Source: Terebella lapidaria (Eukaryota; Annelida; Polychaeta; Terebellida; Terebellidae). Taken from it: DNA of 64,000 nt. The notes under the pieces are model-generated. The model was given only the letters and a program-made list of their open reading frames with translations. It ran no database searches and had not been told where the DNA came from. The stretch spans positions 21,787,402 to 21,851,401 of the forward strand of contig OX424567.1 of the NCBI GenBank assembly GCA_949152475.1, read 5' to 3'. Shown piece by piece: positions 37,245 to 48,100 of the stretch. Position 1 is the first letter of the stretch. Each line of letters opens with the position of its first letter. The position numbers and the translations under genes were made by a program.

Positions 37245-40200
37245 TTATCTGTAGCGGGCCGGTTTGCGTGCGTTGCGTTTGGGTCGATTTGGTCGTGCAG
37301 GCGGGGGCGTAGCCTCGCTTGTCTCGGGGTCGGATGATATCACGGGCTTTTGCTTGCGTGACTTGCGTGCCGGTTTTGGCGCGTCGGAACTTGATCCGCG
37401 TGATCTTTTCCGTTGTCGATGTCGGCTTGAGCCGGTTGAGGTCGAAAATCGTGATTTACGATCCTGGGTCGTTGGCGAATCAGACTCAGCAGTTTGGTCT
37501 GAATCGGTATGCCGATCTTGAACTGTTATCTCCCAAGGGTAGTAAAACTCCTTGAGAAGTCCCATGGGGTCGGGCGACTGTTCTGGGTCGGAGCGACTTG
37601 ACGACGTTGTGGGTCGTACAGGGTCGGAGTAGATGTGGGCCGCTTGATTGTCACCTTCGTATGGCTTGAGCACATCCAGATGAACAACACGAGTGTTCCG
37701 AGGGTTGGAAACCAGGGCGATTCGGTAATCCACCTCGGTTACACGGTCGATGATCCTCCAGGGACCAGTCCAGGGTCGAGCGAACTTATTATTCTACGTG
37801 AGTGGCAGATAATAATACCGGACCAGTTCTCCTGGTTGAAACTGGGGTCGTAGTTTCGCATGGGCATCGTAACCCATCTTCTGTCGAATTGCCGCTTTCT
37901 CGAGATGGTCTTGGGCGAAACCGTGGGCCGTCCTGATGGCTTGCCGCAAATACTCCACATACTCGGGACCACACGGAGGTAGAGGCTCGGGGTCGTAAGT
38001 CGGAAACATGAGGTCGACTGGCAAGTTACACTCGTGTCCGTACACCATTAGATGCGGGGTGCATCCCGTGGACGAGTGTACTGAGGTTCGATAGGCCATT
38101 AACACATATGGCAGGTGCACGTCCCAGTCGTTTGCACGATCGCTGACGAATGCACTCAGCATGTTGAGCAATGTCCTGTTGAATCGCTCAACTTGGCCGT
38201 CGCTCTGGGGTCGATATGGGGTCGTACGAATCTTTTTGGCGCCCAGTAGACGCACAACATGCCGGAACAGGGACGACTCAAACTCGGTACCTTGATCGCT
38301 ATGGACCGCCTTGGGGACACCGTGGTAAACTATCCACCGATTCACCAGGGTGTCGGCAACATTCTTGGCCGTATGTCGCTGTAGCGGAAAGGCGTCCGTG
38401 TACTTCGTAAAGTAGTCCGACACGACTAGTACATACCGATGGCCTCTTCCCGTGACCTTGTGGGTGTCGAGGATGTCCATCGCTATTCTGTCGAACGGCG
38501 CTCCTGTCGGCAGCTGTGTCAGGGGCGATCTTTTTGGGGCCGGTTTACCCTTGCGGGTCACACATTGCGGGCAGCGGGCACACCAGCGGGCGACGTCCAA
38601 CGCCAAGCCGGGCCAGTAGAATCGGCGCCTGACTCTCTCGATGGTACGCTGTATGCCGAGATGTCCGACAATCTTTAGGTCGTGTAGTTGGTGCAGAACT
38701 TGTGTCCTGAGTGCTACGGGGAGCACGGTTTGCACCACAGGCCGTCCAGCAGGGTCGGGTTTTACATGTCGAACCAGCACTCCGTCTTGTAGCGCCAGGA
38801 GGTTCCAGCGGGAAACAAGTGTCTTTACCTCCTCTCCATGACGGGCGACTTCTTTAGAGTTGGGCTTGGTGCCGGCTAATGTCCATTGCCGCACTTTTCC
38901 GACGCTGGGGTCGGCTTGCTGTGCCGCGACAATGTCCTGAGTCGAATAGTCCGAAAGCCACTTTTGTCCATCAAGTGTGGCGTCCAAAGCACAGACTCGA
39001 ACAACTTGGCGTGCCGAAACTAGTTGGGGCAAGACCAGTGATGTTGTTGAATCACTGTCCAGGAGGTCTGCCCTTGTCTGGGTCGGAACAACAGTTATCC
39101 GACGAACTGGAAGTTCTCCGGAACTTGTTTCTGGGTCGGTCGGAGGTGTGACGAGTCGTCCGGGACAGTCTTGGTGTTTACAACTGTGACACCGTGACAG
39201 GCCGTCGGCGTTACCGTGTAGTTTACCGGGTCGATGCTCTATCCGAAAGTCATACTGCTGTAGCTTGGCGAGCCACCTAGCGCACATGCTGTCGGCGTCG
39301 CTGTAATTTTTCAGCCACCTCAGCGAGCTATGGTCGGTCCGGAGGAGGAATTTCCTACCCCAGAGGTAATGCCGATAATGCTGCACCATCTCCACTACTG
39401 CCAGCAGTTCCCGATAGGTGGTGCAATAGTTCCGTTGGGTTCGGGAAAGGGTTTTACTGGCGAACCCGATGGGGATCTCCTTCCCGTTGACCCTTTGCGA
39501 GAGGGCACCTCCCACAGCGAAGCCGCTTGCATCCGTGTCGAGGATGAAGTAGTCGTCCGGATTCTGGGTCGGGTGAGCGAGCTTTGGCGCCTTGATGAGG
39601 GCGTCGCGGAGTCGCTGGAAAGCTCGTCGCTGGGCCGGTCCCCAAGTGAAGTGGCATTCACCTCGGGTAAGCGCTACGAGAGGTTCAGCGATCTCAGCGT
39701 AGTCCTTGATGAATCGCCTGTGATAATTGGCGAAACCAAGGAAAGCCCTGACGTCGGTGATCTCGCACGGGGTCGGCCATTCCCTGATGGCTTTAACTTT
39801 GTTGGGGTCGACTCGGATTCCTTGGCCGCTCACTATGAACCCTAGGTACAAGATTTCCCGTTGGAACAACTCGCACTTCTTGGGCTGAAGTTTCAGGCCT
39901 GCCGATCTGATCCGATCCAGGACCGCTTCCAGGTTTGCGAGTGCCTGATCGAATGTTCTGCCGTAAGCTATCACATCGTCGAGATAGCACATACACCGGG
40001 TCCACAAGTAACCACGGAGTATGGTCTCCATAAGCCGTTCGAAGGTTGCCGGGGCGTTGCTAAGGCCGAATGGCATGACCTTAAACTGATAGAGTCCCTT
40101 CCTTGTGGCGAAGGCAGTCTTCGGTCTGTCGCTAGGGTCGACTTCGACCTGCCAGTAGCCGGAGGCTAGGTCCAGGGCCGAGAAGTAGTTGGCGCCTGCC

Positions 40201-40440
40201 AGGGCGTCATGAGTGTCCTGAATGTTGGGCAAGGGATACGAGTCCTTGCGGGTAACATCATTCAGGAGCCGATAATCGACACAGAAGCGTACTTGTCCGT
40301 TCTTCTTCCGTACGAGCACTACCTGTGCGCTCCAGGGCGAATCTGACGGCTCAATACACCCCAAACGGAGCATCTTGTCGACTTCTTCGTCGATGATGCT
40401 TTGCTGCGCCTGAGGGACGCGTCGCTGTCGTTGCCGAATT
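37245..40440 (-). CDS. pol: Gypsy pol: reverse transcriptase, RNase H, integrase, basic tail (one in-frame stop)
   Basis: It copies element RNA to DNA and inserts it. Counting from 40373, RT shows FSALDLASGYWQVEV (motif A), MPFGLSNAPATF and the catalytic YLDD at residues 130-133. RNase H follows with ILDTDASGFAVGG, the RELLAVVEM segment and TDHSSLRWL. Integrase has an HHCC-type zinc region (LHDLKIVGHLG ... CARCPQC) and the D,D-35-E residues in MDILD, HSDQGTEFES and GQVERFNRTL. A TAG at 37796-37794 interrupts the GPY/F region, after which the same frame stays open to 37245. That tail has GPWRIIDRV, HLDVLKPYEGD and a Ser/Arg/Lys-rich end suggestive of nuclear targeting. Upstream, the frame joins the protease frame only through a one-base shift near 40440. 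Confidence 0.92.
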
Positions 40441-41775
40441 GGGGCCGGAGTTGCCGGTGTCGATCTTATGCTGGACGACTTGGGTCCGTCCCAGTTGGCC
40501 GTCTGGGTGCATGAAAGTGTCCTGGTATTGGTGAACCAGGTTAGCGCAGCGCCGATGTTGTTCCGGTGTTAGTCCAGCGCGATCCACCATTTCTTGTAGA
40601 TGTGGCGGTAGGTCGCGGTAGTGACTGGCGTCTACCCTGGACGAGTCGGGCTCCTCTCCGGGTCGTGGCAGAGCTCCAACGACACTCTCGACAGGGCTGG
40701 CTATCGCGACGGGGTCGGAACGGGTGAGCGTAATGCCGGTATCTGCTGGATTGACTACCGACACTTTCACGCATTGCCGATTCAGGGTCGTAAGTGTCCT
40801 CCCCATGATGAGGTCGGTTTCCTCGGGAAAGGTCGTTAGTGGCTGGACTATCCTCGGGTGTTGGCGGACTCGAACTCGGGAAGTCGGGACCAGCTCCACT
40901 ATTGCTTCGCTGCGTGTGGGGACGGTGACAGCTCGACGCACGGCCATTCTGACAACATTCGCCTCAATGTCTTTGTGTGCGAACAGGATCTCCTTGTGTA
41001 CCTGTATCGTCCCTTCACCGTAATTCACCACAGCGTGAGCTTGCCGGAAAAAGTTCATGCCAAGAATCATGTCGTCATGTATGTCAGCCACACAAAATGT
41101 CACAATCATATGGTTGGTTCCGACCTGTATTGGAAGGTCGATCAGTCCATCGATTGGGCTTGACTGTCCATTGACGTCGCGAATGGTAGCCGAAGTAGGT
41201 CGCAAATGTCGCTGGTCGACGGGGACGTGACGTAGCTGGTCGCGTCGGAGCAGGGAGATCTGCGCTCCGGAGTCGAGTACAGCTTTCATCGTCTTGTTTC
41301 CAACGTGTACCGACAACTTCCAGCATTTGTTTGCGGCTCTGGAGTTGTTGATGACATGCGGGATTTCGGGGTCGTCTGGCGGCGGCTTGAAAAGCGTGTG
41401 GAGAGGCGGTAGCTTGGATTCCGGTCCACTCGGAAAGGCATAGAATCCTCCATCGTCGGAGATCCATTCAACCTCGGACATGCTGTCCGTTTCGGTGCCG
41501 TCGGCAGTCGGGGGTGACACCCCTTCAGGATGACGGCTTCCACGTGGTGGCCGCTGCGGTCGCGGTGCGGACACCCCTTCATGAAAAGAAGCCGGTTTCG
41601 GGGTCGGAGCTTGACACTTGATACACACCCCTTCAAGGAGCTGAGGTGTGGGCTGGGCCGGCTGTAGGGTCGTTACTGGTATCGCTACCGGTGCGGTAGT
41701 CGTGACGACCACAGGTGTGGAGCGGGGAACGTTGTTCTGTTGTCTGGAAGGCCCTTGCTCCTCAGCACCTTCCAC
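40351..41775 (-). CDS. Gypsy protease and linker to RT (frame-shifted from gag and from RT)
   Basis: This encodes the aspartic protease that cuts the polyproteins. The frame opens at a GTG overlapping the gag stop (TAG-TG), so it lies in the -1 frame relative to gag, as expected if it is made by ribosomal frameshifting. A ~150-residue Pro/Thr-rich linker with a CIKC pair precedes VLDSGAQISLL (active-site Asp at residue 168), and DDMILGMNFF marks the second conserved protease segment. The remainder (IDTGNSGP) leads toward RT but runs out of frame near 40440 and ends at 40351 in the wrong frame. That break looks like a one-base indel. Confidence 0.85.
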   Translation of the reverse strand: MEGAEEQGPSRQQNNVPRSTPVVVTTTAPVAIPVTTLQPAQPTPQLLEGVCIKCQAPTPKPASFHEGVSAPRPQRPPRGSRHPEGVSPPTADGTETDSMSEVEWISDDGGFYAFPSGPESKLPPLHTLFKPPPDDPEIPHVINNSRAANKCWKLSVHVGNKTMKAVLDSGAQISLLRRDQLRHVPVDQRHLRPTSATIRDVNGQSSPIDGLIDLPIQVGTNHMIVTFCVADIHDDMILGMNFFRQAHAVVNYGEGTIQVHKEILFAHKDIEANVVRMAVRRAVTVPTRSEAIVELVPTSRVRVRQHPRIVQPLTTFPEETDLIMGRTLTTLNRQCVKVSVVNPADTGITLTRSDPVAIASPVESVVGALPRPGEEPDSSRVDASHYRDLPPHLQEMVDRAGLTPEQHRRCANLVHQYQDTFMHPDGQLGRTQVVQHKIDTGNSGPNSATTATRPSGAAKHHRRRSRQDAPFGVY

Positions 41776-44213
41776 TACTGGTTTGACGACGGGGTCGGAG
41801 GTGTTGGTGGGGCCGGTTTAGTTTGGTTACCGGTTTGGTTGGGTACTGACAACACTTGAGCTGTCCTTCTGTCAGTACCGGGACCATTAGGTCGAAATGC
41901 TAGTGGTTTCATGCCGTTGCGCACTAGCACATCCTTAAGCCGAAAGCACCGCATCCAGCGATGACCAGGCTTCTTGCAAAAGAAGCATACCATGGGTCGT
42001 CTGGGTTGCGGGGGTCGATCACCTTTCATCGGGGCCGTAGTTTGCAGGACAGAGTAGATGGCCGCTTCTTCACATAGTCCGTCCTCGTCACTGAGGACGC
42101 CCCGAAAAGCTTCCGCCACCCACTCGCGTGAGCAGGACGGTACTGAATGTTCGTCACATCCTTGTAGGCCGGTGGTGTCACTGTCCGCGGGGTCGTAGTA
42201 GGCCGCACTTTGCTCTGGGGTTGGTGTTTCCCCCTGAGTGACTTGTCCCATGGCACAGGACAGTTCTCCGTTAACGGGGTCATCTTCCGCATATCCGCTC
42301 GCGGAAATGCCAGCACGTCGTGTGCCCCGGTGTCGGTCTCTGGTTGTTCTCTGCTGGCGACTCTCAGCCTTGAGAACGGCCGTAAGTGCTTCACTGTAGC
42401 TGTTAAAAGTGAGAACACACAGTTTATCGGCAATGGGGTCGGGTTGGTTGTTAACGAATTGCGATATTACAGTTCGCTGCTGCGACTCTGGCGTGACGTC
42501 GTCGAACACTTGCTCTGCCAGAGCTTGGAGTCGCTCCAGGTAGTGTTCCGCGTCTTCCTTTCGTTCCCGCTTGAGGAACGGGAAATTGTCCCATTTGGAC
42601 TGTCGACGGGGCGCCGGTTCCCAGCCCTCCAAAAGTTGGCGACGGAACTCCTCCCAGGGAGTCGCGACTGGGATGTTTAGAGCCAGCGCTTCGGCGCGAC
42701 CGCGCAGCGTGCTCCGGAAGGTCGTCGTCTTGTTGAGGTCGGAGTAAGTGAAAGCCGCAGTAAATTGTTCGAAGCTCCGAATGTACTGGGTGAGATTGCC
42801 CTCCTTGAAGGTCGCACGCCATTGAGCCGTTTTAGCCGTAGCCAACGTTTGGGGCTCAGATGTGAGTCTCTGTGGCGTGGGCATGTCAACACTCACCGCA
42901 ACTGGTGTAGTCGCTGCCGTGGCCGTCAGAGTCGGAACAGCCGAAGTCGCCGGAACCGTTGTGTCTGGGCCGATCGGGGTCGCGTTGGCGGGGACGGTTG
43001 GCGCGGTCGTCGCGGAGACGGCGAGCGATGTGGCGGGTGGTGCCGTCGCGTGACTGGGGTCGTGTGGTGCTTGTGTAGCAGGGGTCGGTTGACTGTATGA
43101 TGGCGTCACCCATGGTATCCCGACTGAGGGTGGGAATACAGCCGGTGGTGGATATCGGTATGTCGATCCATCTGGGCCCACACCATGGTACACTAATCCG
43201 GTTTGTGCACCATGATAGCCGGTGTCAGCTATCACGCTGGGAACGCCACCATATCCGGGTGGTGGGTTCATGTAGCCGACATGTGGTGGATGATATCCGA
43301 CAGCTACTCCATTTGGAACACCGCTTACTGTGCCAGGGTATCCGACTGGCGGTACACCATATCTGTTGGTGTTTTCGACTGATTGGGAGATCGGATGTCC
43401 GATCATTGGCACAACACTTTCTGCCGGAGCAGACACAACTTGATCTTGCGAAGGACCGAAGCGCGGTTGTTCTCTGGTAGTCGGCGATGGTCGGTGCGTG
43501 GTCGGCGCGGGAGCGCGTGTGTGGGAGGTCGGCGTGTCGGGGTCGCAGGGTCGGCGACTTGACGTCGAGGGTGCCGGTCGAGGTCGCGCTTGCCGCATGG
43601 TGGCGCGAGATTCTGCCGTCGTGTCGCAGGGTCGTTGCGGTTGCGGAGGCGTCGCGATCCGAGTAGCGGTCGTCGCCTGGCTGGGTCGTGTGTACTCTAC
43701 CACCGTTGACTCGGTCGGTATGCGTGAGTACATTTCTGGCGCGGGGTCGTGTTGTCTCGGCGTCATGGGCGGCGCCAGGGGTCGATTCGCCGAATAAGCG
43801 CTCGGCGGGATCAGTTCCGGAACATTGTCAGACTGACAAACCCACTGTCGTATTAGAGAGTTACTTGGTGGGTGCGTAACCATCGACGTGTCTATGGTTA
43901 CCGGCCGAACGTTCACCGATGATTGTTCTGGGTCGATATCACGATATACGCTCGCCCTTTGACGTGAGCGCGTATAGTCTCTGTCGGCAAAGTCACTTTT
44001 CTGGGTCGCTCTAGCCGGCGTGGCCGAGTACGCTCTTGCATGTGCACTTAAAATGTCACTGACCGTGTGCAGGGGCGCTAGCGGGTCTTCATCGAGGTAC
44101 TCCTCAATCAGGTCGACAGGCGGCGAAGCCGATCTCAGGGTCGAATGGTCGCCAATGGAGTCGAAAAGGCCGGTCGGTTGTTGTTCCTGTGACAACGGTA
44201 CCGTATCGCTCAT
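41775..44213 (-). CDS. gag: Gypsy Gag with CCHC zinc knuckle (812 aa)
   Basis: Structural protein that packages element RNA into particles. ATG at 44213-44211, stop TAG at 41777-41775, no internal break. The N-terminal half is unusually long, Pro/Thr/Ser/Ala-rich and low in complexity, with many TP and RP pairs and a Gly/Pro/Tyr-rich section (about residues 275-360). A retrotransposon-Gag-type helical domain follows (around LNKTTTFRSTLRG, WEEFRRQLLEGWE, FLKRERKEDAEHYLERLQAL). The knuckle CFFCKKPGHRWMRC fits C-x2-C-x4-H-x4-C at residues 743-756. It is larger than typical gypsy Gag (roughly 300-500 aa) because of the N-terminal extension. Parts of the RP/DP richness reflect the GGGYCG words on the other strand. 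Confidence 0.93.
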   Translation of the reverse strand: MSDTVPLSQEQQPTGLFDSIGDHSTLRSASPPVDLIEEYLDEDPLAPLHTVSDILSAHARAYSATPARATQKSDFADRDYTRSRQRASVYRDIDPEQSSVNVRPVTIDTSMVTHPPSNSLIRQWVCQSDNVPELIPPSAYSANRPLAPPMTPRQHDPAPEMYSRIPTESTVVEYTRPSQATTATRIATPPQPQRPCDTTAESRATMRQARPRPAPSTSSRRPCDPDTPTSHTRAPAPTTHRPSPTTREQPRFGPSQDQVVSAPAESVVPMIGHPISQSVENTNRYGVPPVGYPGTVSGVPNGVAVGYHPPHVGYMNPPPGYGGVPSVIADTGYHGAQTGLVYHGVGPDGSTYRYPPPAVFPPSVGIPWVTPSYSQPTPATQAPHDPSHATAPPATSLAVSATTAPTVPANATPIGPDTTVPATSAVPTLTATAATTPVAVSVDMPTPQRLTSEPQTLATAKTAQWRATFKEGNLTQYIRSFEQFTAAFTYSDLNKTTTFRSTLRGRAEALALNIPVATPWEEFRRQLLEGWEPAPRRQSKWDNFPFLKRERKEDAEHYLERLQALAEQVFDDVTPESQQRTVISQFVNNQPDPIADKLCVLTFNSYSEALTAVLKAESRQQRTTRDRHRGTRRAGISASGYAEDDPVNGELSCAMGQVTQGETPTPEQSAAYYDPADSDTTGLQGCDEHSVPSCSREWVAEAFRGVLSDEDGLCEEAAIYSVLQTTAPMKGDRPPQPRRPMVCFFCKKPGHRWMRCFRLKDVLVRNGMKPLAFRPNGPGTDRRTAQVLSVPNQTGNQTKPAPPTPPTPSSNQ

Positions 44214-44314
44214 GACGACTGAGCGGGGGCCGGAAGGTCGGAAGGTCGGGTTCGGATTGAACGTTACCTCGTCATCCGTGGGGTCGAGTGGCTCACCGCG
44301 GGAAGCTCCCGGGG
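44214..44314 (-). other. 5' remnant of the gypsy element, no LTR or primer site
   Basis: Only about 100 bases of element-like, G+C-rich sequence lie upstream of the gag ATG before host repeat sequence begins. A TG...CA LTR and a tRNA-complementary primer site should be here, but none is seen. GGGYCG words persist to the boundary. Confidence 0.7.
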
Positions 44315-45165
44315 CGGTTTGGTTTTCACACCCTGACTGTTAGCTGTCAAGACAGTGATTCATTTGCACCGCTCCAGTAACGACACTGAGCACGGCGAGC
44401 GGAAATTATTTATTTGCTAGGATTGCAGACGACTCTGAAGTCCCTTGTAAACACTCCCTTAAATGAGACCCATACCTGCAGGAAACGTCATGATAGACAT
44501 CATTTGAGGATCCTGGAATAGATCTCAATTTCCATAGAATCTCGAAGACGCATGGGTAAGCTGAGGATCAATGGTTAATACGTGGAGATAATACATGACT
44601 TAAATGACAACGGCAGGTATTCTAAGGTTATGTTAATACTGGAAGGAGGCTGAATTGTACACTATTCTTCCGTTTTGTTTTTGTTTATAAACCTCTCATA
44701 TACATGTATGATTATGATGTTACTTACATACATGTATGACATATTACACGTAGGTTGAGTCAATGTAGCCTCTTGTAAATTATACACTGTGTACTGAGTG
44801 TGGGTGTTTCCAGTTGATGGATAAAGGACCAGAAGTATAAGAGGTCGTATGCTTGTTGGTTCATTGTTTTCACAGCTAATTTCCAATACTTGCATTGACG
44901 TATTTGGTCTAGACATTTTGTATAAATAATCCATTACCTTTTATGATAAGCATTCCTCTTCTTATGAATAAATATCATGCTGGTGTACAGAACAGGTTGT
45001 ATCCAAATTTATGTCTACTTACCTTCTCCCACGCGTCAATAATACATAACAGTTTTGATGAGATAAGCTGCATGTTTCTGATATGGATGTTATTATGGAC
45101 TCGCATATGCTATCACAACAACCAGAATGTTTTTTATAATTTCATCCGTACATGAAGTTGAAGAC
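44315..45165. repeat. Composite repeat copy, right part beyond the gypsy element
   Basis: Block E resumes (TTTGGTTTTCACACCCTGAC; GGAAATTATTTATTTGCTAG at 44401; equivalents at 49550, 58503 and 62256) and is followed by block F (44780-45090; GTACTGAGTGTGG, GACCAGAAGTATAAGAGG). It is more diverged than the copies further right. The ~470 bases that separate these two parts in other copies are missing at the gypsy site. Confidence 0.78.
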
Positions 45166-48100
45166 CTGCACTAGACTACTATGAAAAAATAATATAATGT
45201 TGCAACTGCCTGGCCTGCTTCAATCATACAACTGTTGGTATCACCAGAAACCCCAGAAAGAACAATGTTCGTTACAAAAAAATATTTGCTACAGCCATTT
45301 CCATCCCTCATTCTCTTTTCAGAACGAGGTAATGATTGTGTTAGACTATTTATCGATCGAATATGAAGACATGGACTGGAAACAGGTACTCCCACCCAAT
45401 GTGATGACCCTAATCTTGTTCTGACAAATAACGATGTAGAACCTACCTGCAAGATATTTCAAAATAGACAATAAACACAAGGACTGTGGACTGTAAATTC
45501 ACTGAAGAGTTAAAGGAACCAATGAGTTATCCATGGTATATTAGTAGGAAAACCATAATGCCTGTCAGCCATTTTTTGTTACCTAGAGGATATAGATACA
45601 CTTTATGTACCATATGTCACTGTTGCCAACCTCCATGCCCAATTTTCATATGACGCTGTAGCATACTGCATTAAATTGTTCTCTGAACAAGTGATATTCA
45701 TATTCATTATCTCAACTCGGAACAGAGAATGTATCCATTGTTCAAATTCTTCAAAAGTGAGTATTAAATTAAAACTAGATTCTGATATTGCAGTCAAGTT
45801 CTCATTTCCAGCTATAAGACCAATCTGAAATATACTATGAGTTTGCTGCCCTCTCTGTGTGAGTTGATTCCTGGGCTACATTTGACGGATGGAATGATAA
45901 AACTTTCCCTTTGTCATATCTAGAAACCGGAACACAGCAACCCCAGTTTAGGTCGCATCGCAAACATCTGAGAAATTCACAGCACATTGAAAAGTATGAC
46001 ACACAAATGAAAAATGACCCGTTAGTTGATTGTAATACTTCAGAAGTCTTCATTTGGAATCGATATACACAATATTCTACGACGTTCAAGGAATCGTGAT
46101 ATATCACAGGATATCACACCAAGTTATGCTTTTTTTTGGCAATCTCAATTCCACAATCGGTTGGACAGTACCCATGGTACCCTCGCTACAATTCCTTTCA
46201 AGTATGTAAATGGTGAAAGACGAACTGATACCAGCATTGAGCAAATCAAACCACACCAAAACAAGGCAGCTAGATAATTATTGTTTTAAGTAGTAATTGT
46301 TATTCATTCTGGAATGTAGAACAGTATCCATTCTCTGAGCTCTGTTTAATCTCCTTATTACAGTTTCCCCACCAGTGTCATTGGCCCGAGGGTTGAATAT
46401 CTGAATGAAGAAGCCACTGCTTGTCAAATGGCATGGACCGAATGACGTTTCAAAATCAGCCTAAAACTATGATATGTGAACATCAGTCATTCTGTTTATT
46501 GTCTGCTTCTGTCTGGCCAAAAACATATTCGACTTAGCATATCATGTGAAAACACATTTACTGTGATAAAATATAATGATATGAATTCACAATATCCTTT
46601 AAAATTGTTCTGTAAATCACAGCCATTGAATTCGGTTATCTATGCTAGATGGCTTTTGGATATTATCCCATCCCTAACATCCATTTTGTCGTTCTACAAC
46701 CCTTAATATAGGCTGTATATATAATATGAATTAAAATATGATCTTATAGTTTCTTGTGATATATATATTTCTGGTTTGTCAGAATGAAGCACTGGATTGA
46801 GGCACCTAGATCCAAAACAAAATTTATTGTGACAATTACAGAAAAGTTATCAAACACACAGAAAACGGTAGAGAAGAAACGAAATTGTTGATAGTCGATT
46901 GACATGGTGCCAGGCTATTGGGTCATCAGATCAAGAAGGTAGACAACCTGAAAACACTGGATAAAACTGCAAAAAAGTTTAACCTCCCAATTATGATGCT
47001 GAATGGTTTTCTAATTTGTTTTAAGCAGTATGCCGTGTGTTTATATTTCCAATTATAACATTATGTCAAAGACCGTACCTAATTGCTCTTTTCCTGTGGG
47101 TAATTGCGACTTTAGTGGCTCTCTTGACGGCAGTGGATCATCTCACTGCATCCGTCACTTCCCACACTATATACCACAGTATATACCGATTTGTGATATA
47201 GTGTATCTTTCCTTTGCCTCTCTTCATTTTGATTGATGAATGTCTATTGGTGGAACTAGTTATGAAATATCAATTAATAACGAAGGATATTTTAGATACA
47301 TATATAGTGCCCATATTCTTGGAGTTATACATTTATTATTAAATACGCATGTTCTGTCAACAGGTTATTGGTATTGCATTTATTATCATTCTAACGCGAC
47401 ATGTATTCTCATAATTTACAATCTTGCAAGATCCACAAATATTAGTGCACAATATTAATGATACATTTACCACTGCAGTTCAATAAAATAAGATGAAGCC
47501 AGGTTGGGAAATTCTGGCCATACAAAACACAATGTACTGTTTTGTCCTCGACATGTGTTCATGAATTTCAAAACGGTTCAGGTCATCGAAGGAAGTAACG
47601 AATTTGCTGTCTCTTCTCATCTCAAGTCAACTGCATATAAGTATTATTATAAGACAGTTGCTGACTATGTGGTTGGACTAATTTTTCCGACAATGAAAAT
47701 CAAAGTAGTAGGTGAATAAGATGCCAACGTGACTGTATACTCCTAAACTTCTTTGACACCGGCAGGTGACACGCCCGAACTGCGTTCTAGTGCCCCATAG
47801 CGATTATCCAACATTCCAGAGAATTGCAAACTCCAACGACGACAAGACAAACAGAAAACGTGGGAGGAATGGGTGCAGAGAATTTTTGCGACTTACATAA
47901 GAGACAATACAGTAGATAGGGCAAAAAGTGAATCCATCAATCTCAAGATATTGGCGAGTGTGTTTGAATCTGTGGTTGAGACATCGATCTCTGGCATTGC
48001 TAGTGGACTGGGAACAAGGAGTCGCATCTGGCGAGATGGTGTCTGCTTCCACAGACAGTGATCACGAACGAGGCTACATGCCTCCTCACTCCTCCAGCCA

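Larger units (their letters stand above)
31825..44314 (-). mobile_element. Ty3/gypsy LTR retrotransposon, 12.5 kb, 5' LTR lost, with extra 3' ORF
   Basis: The order on the minus strand is: short 5' remnant (44314-44214), gag (44213-41775), protease-RT-RNase H-integrase (41775-37794), basic tail (to 37245), 1.45 kb non-coding, extra ORF (35793-33076), polypurine tract (32589-32580), 3' LTR (32579-31825). The RT-RNase H-integrase order is that of Ty3/gypsy. It lies inside a composite-repeat copy whose left part ends at 31823 and whose right part resumes at about 44315 (TTTGGTTTTCACACCCTGAC, equivalent to 49468). Base composition is much richer in G+C than the host, and GGGYCG words are dense on the + strand. 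Confidence 0.93.

Noticed and set aside
33528-44343. Many + strand frames of 60-170 codons opposite the gypsy ORFs
   Set aside because: They are antisense shadows of G+C-rich coding sequence, repeatedly reading the GGGYCG words. They lack domains.
44214-44400. A 5' LTR immediately upstream of gag
   Set aside because: The sequence from about 44315 matches host composite block E in three other copies and has no similarity to the 3' LTR.
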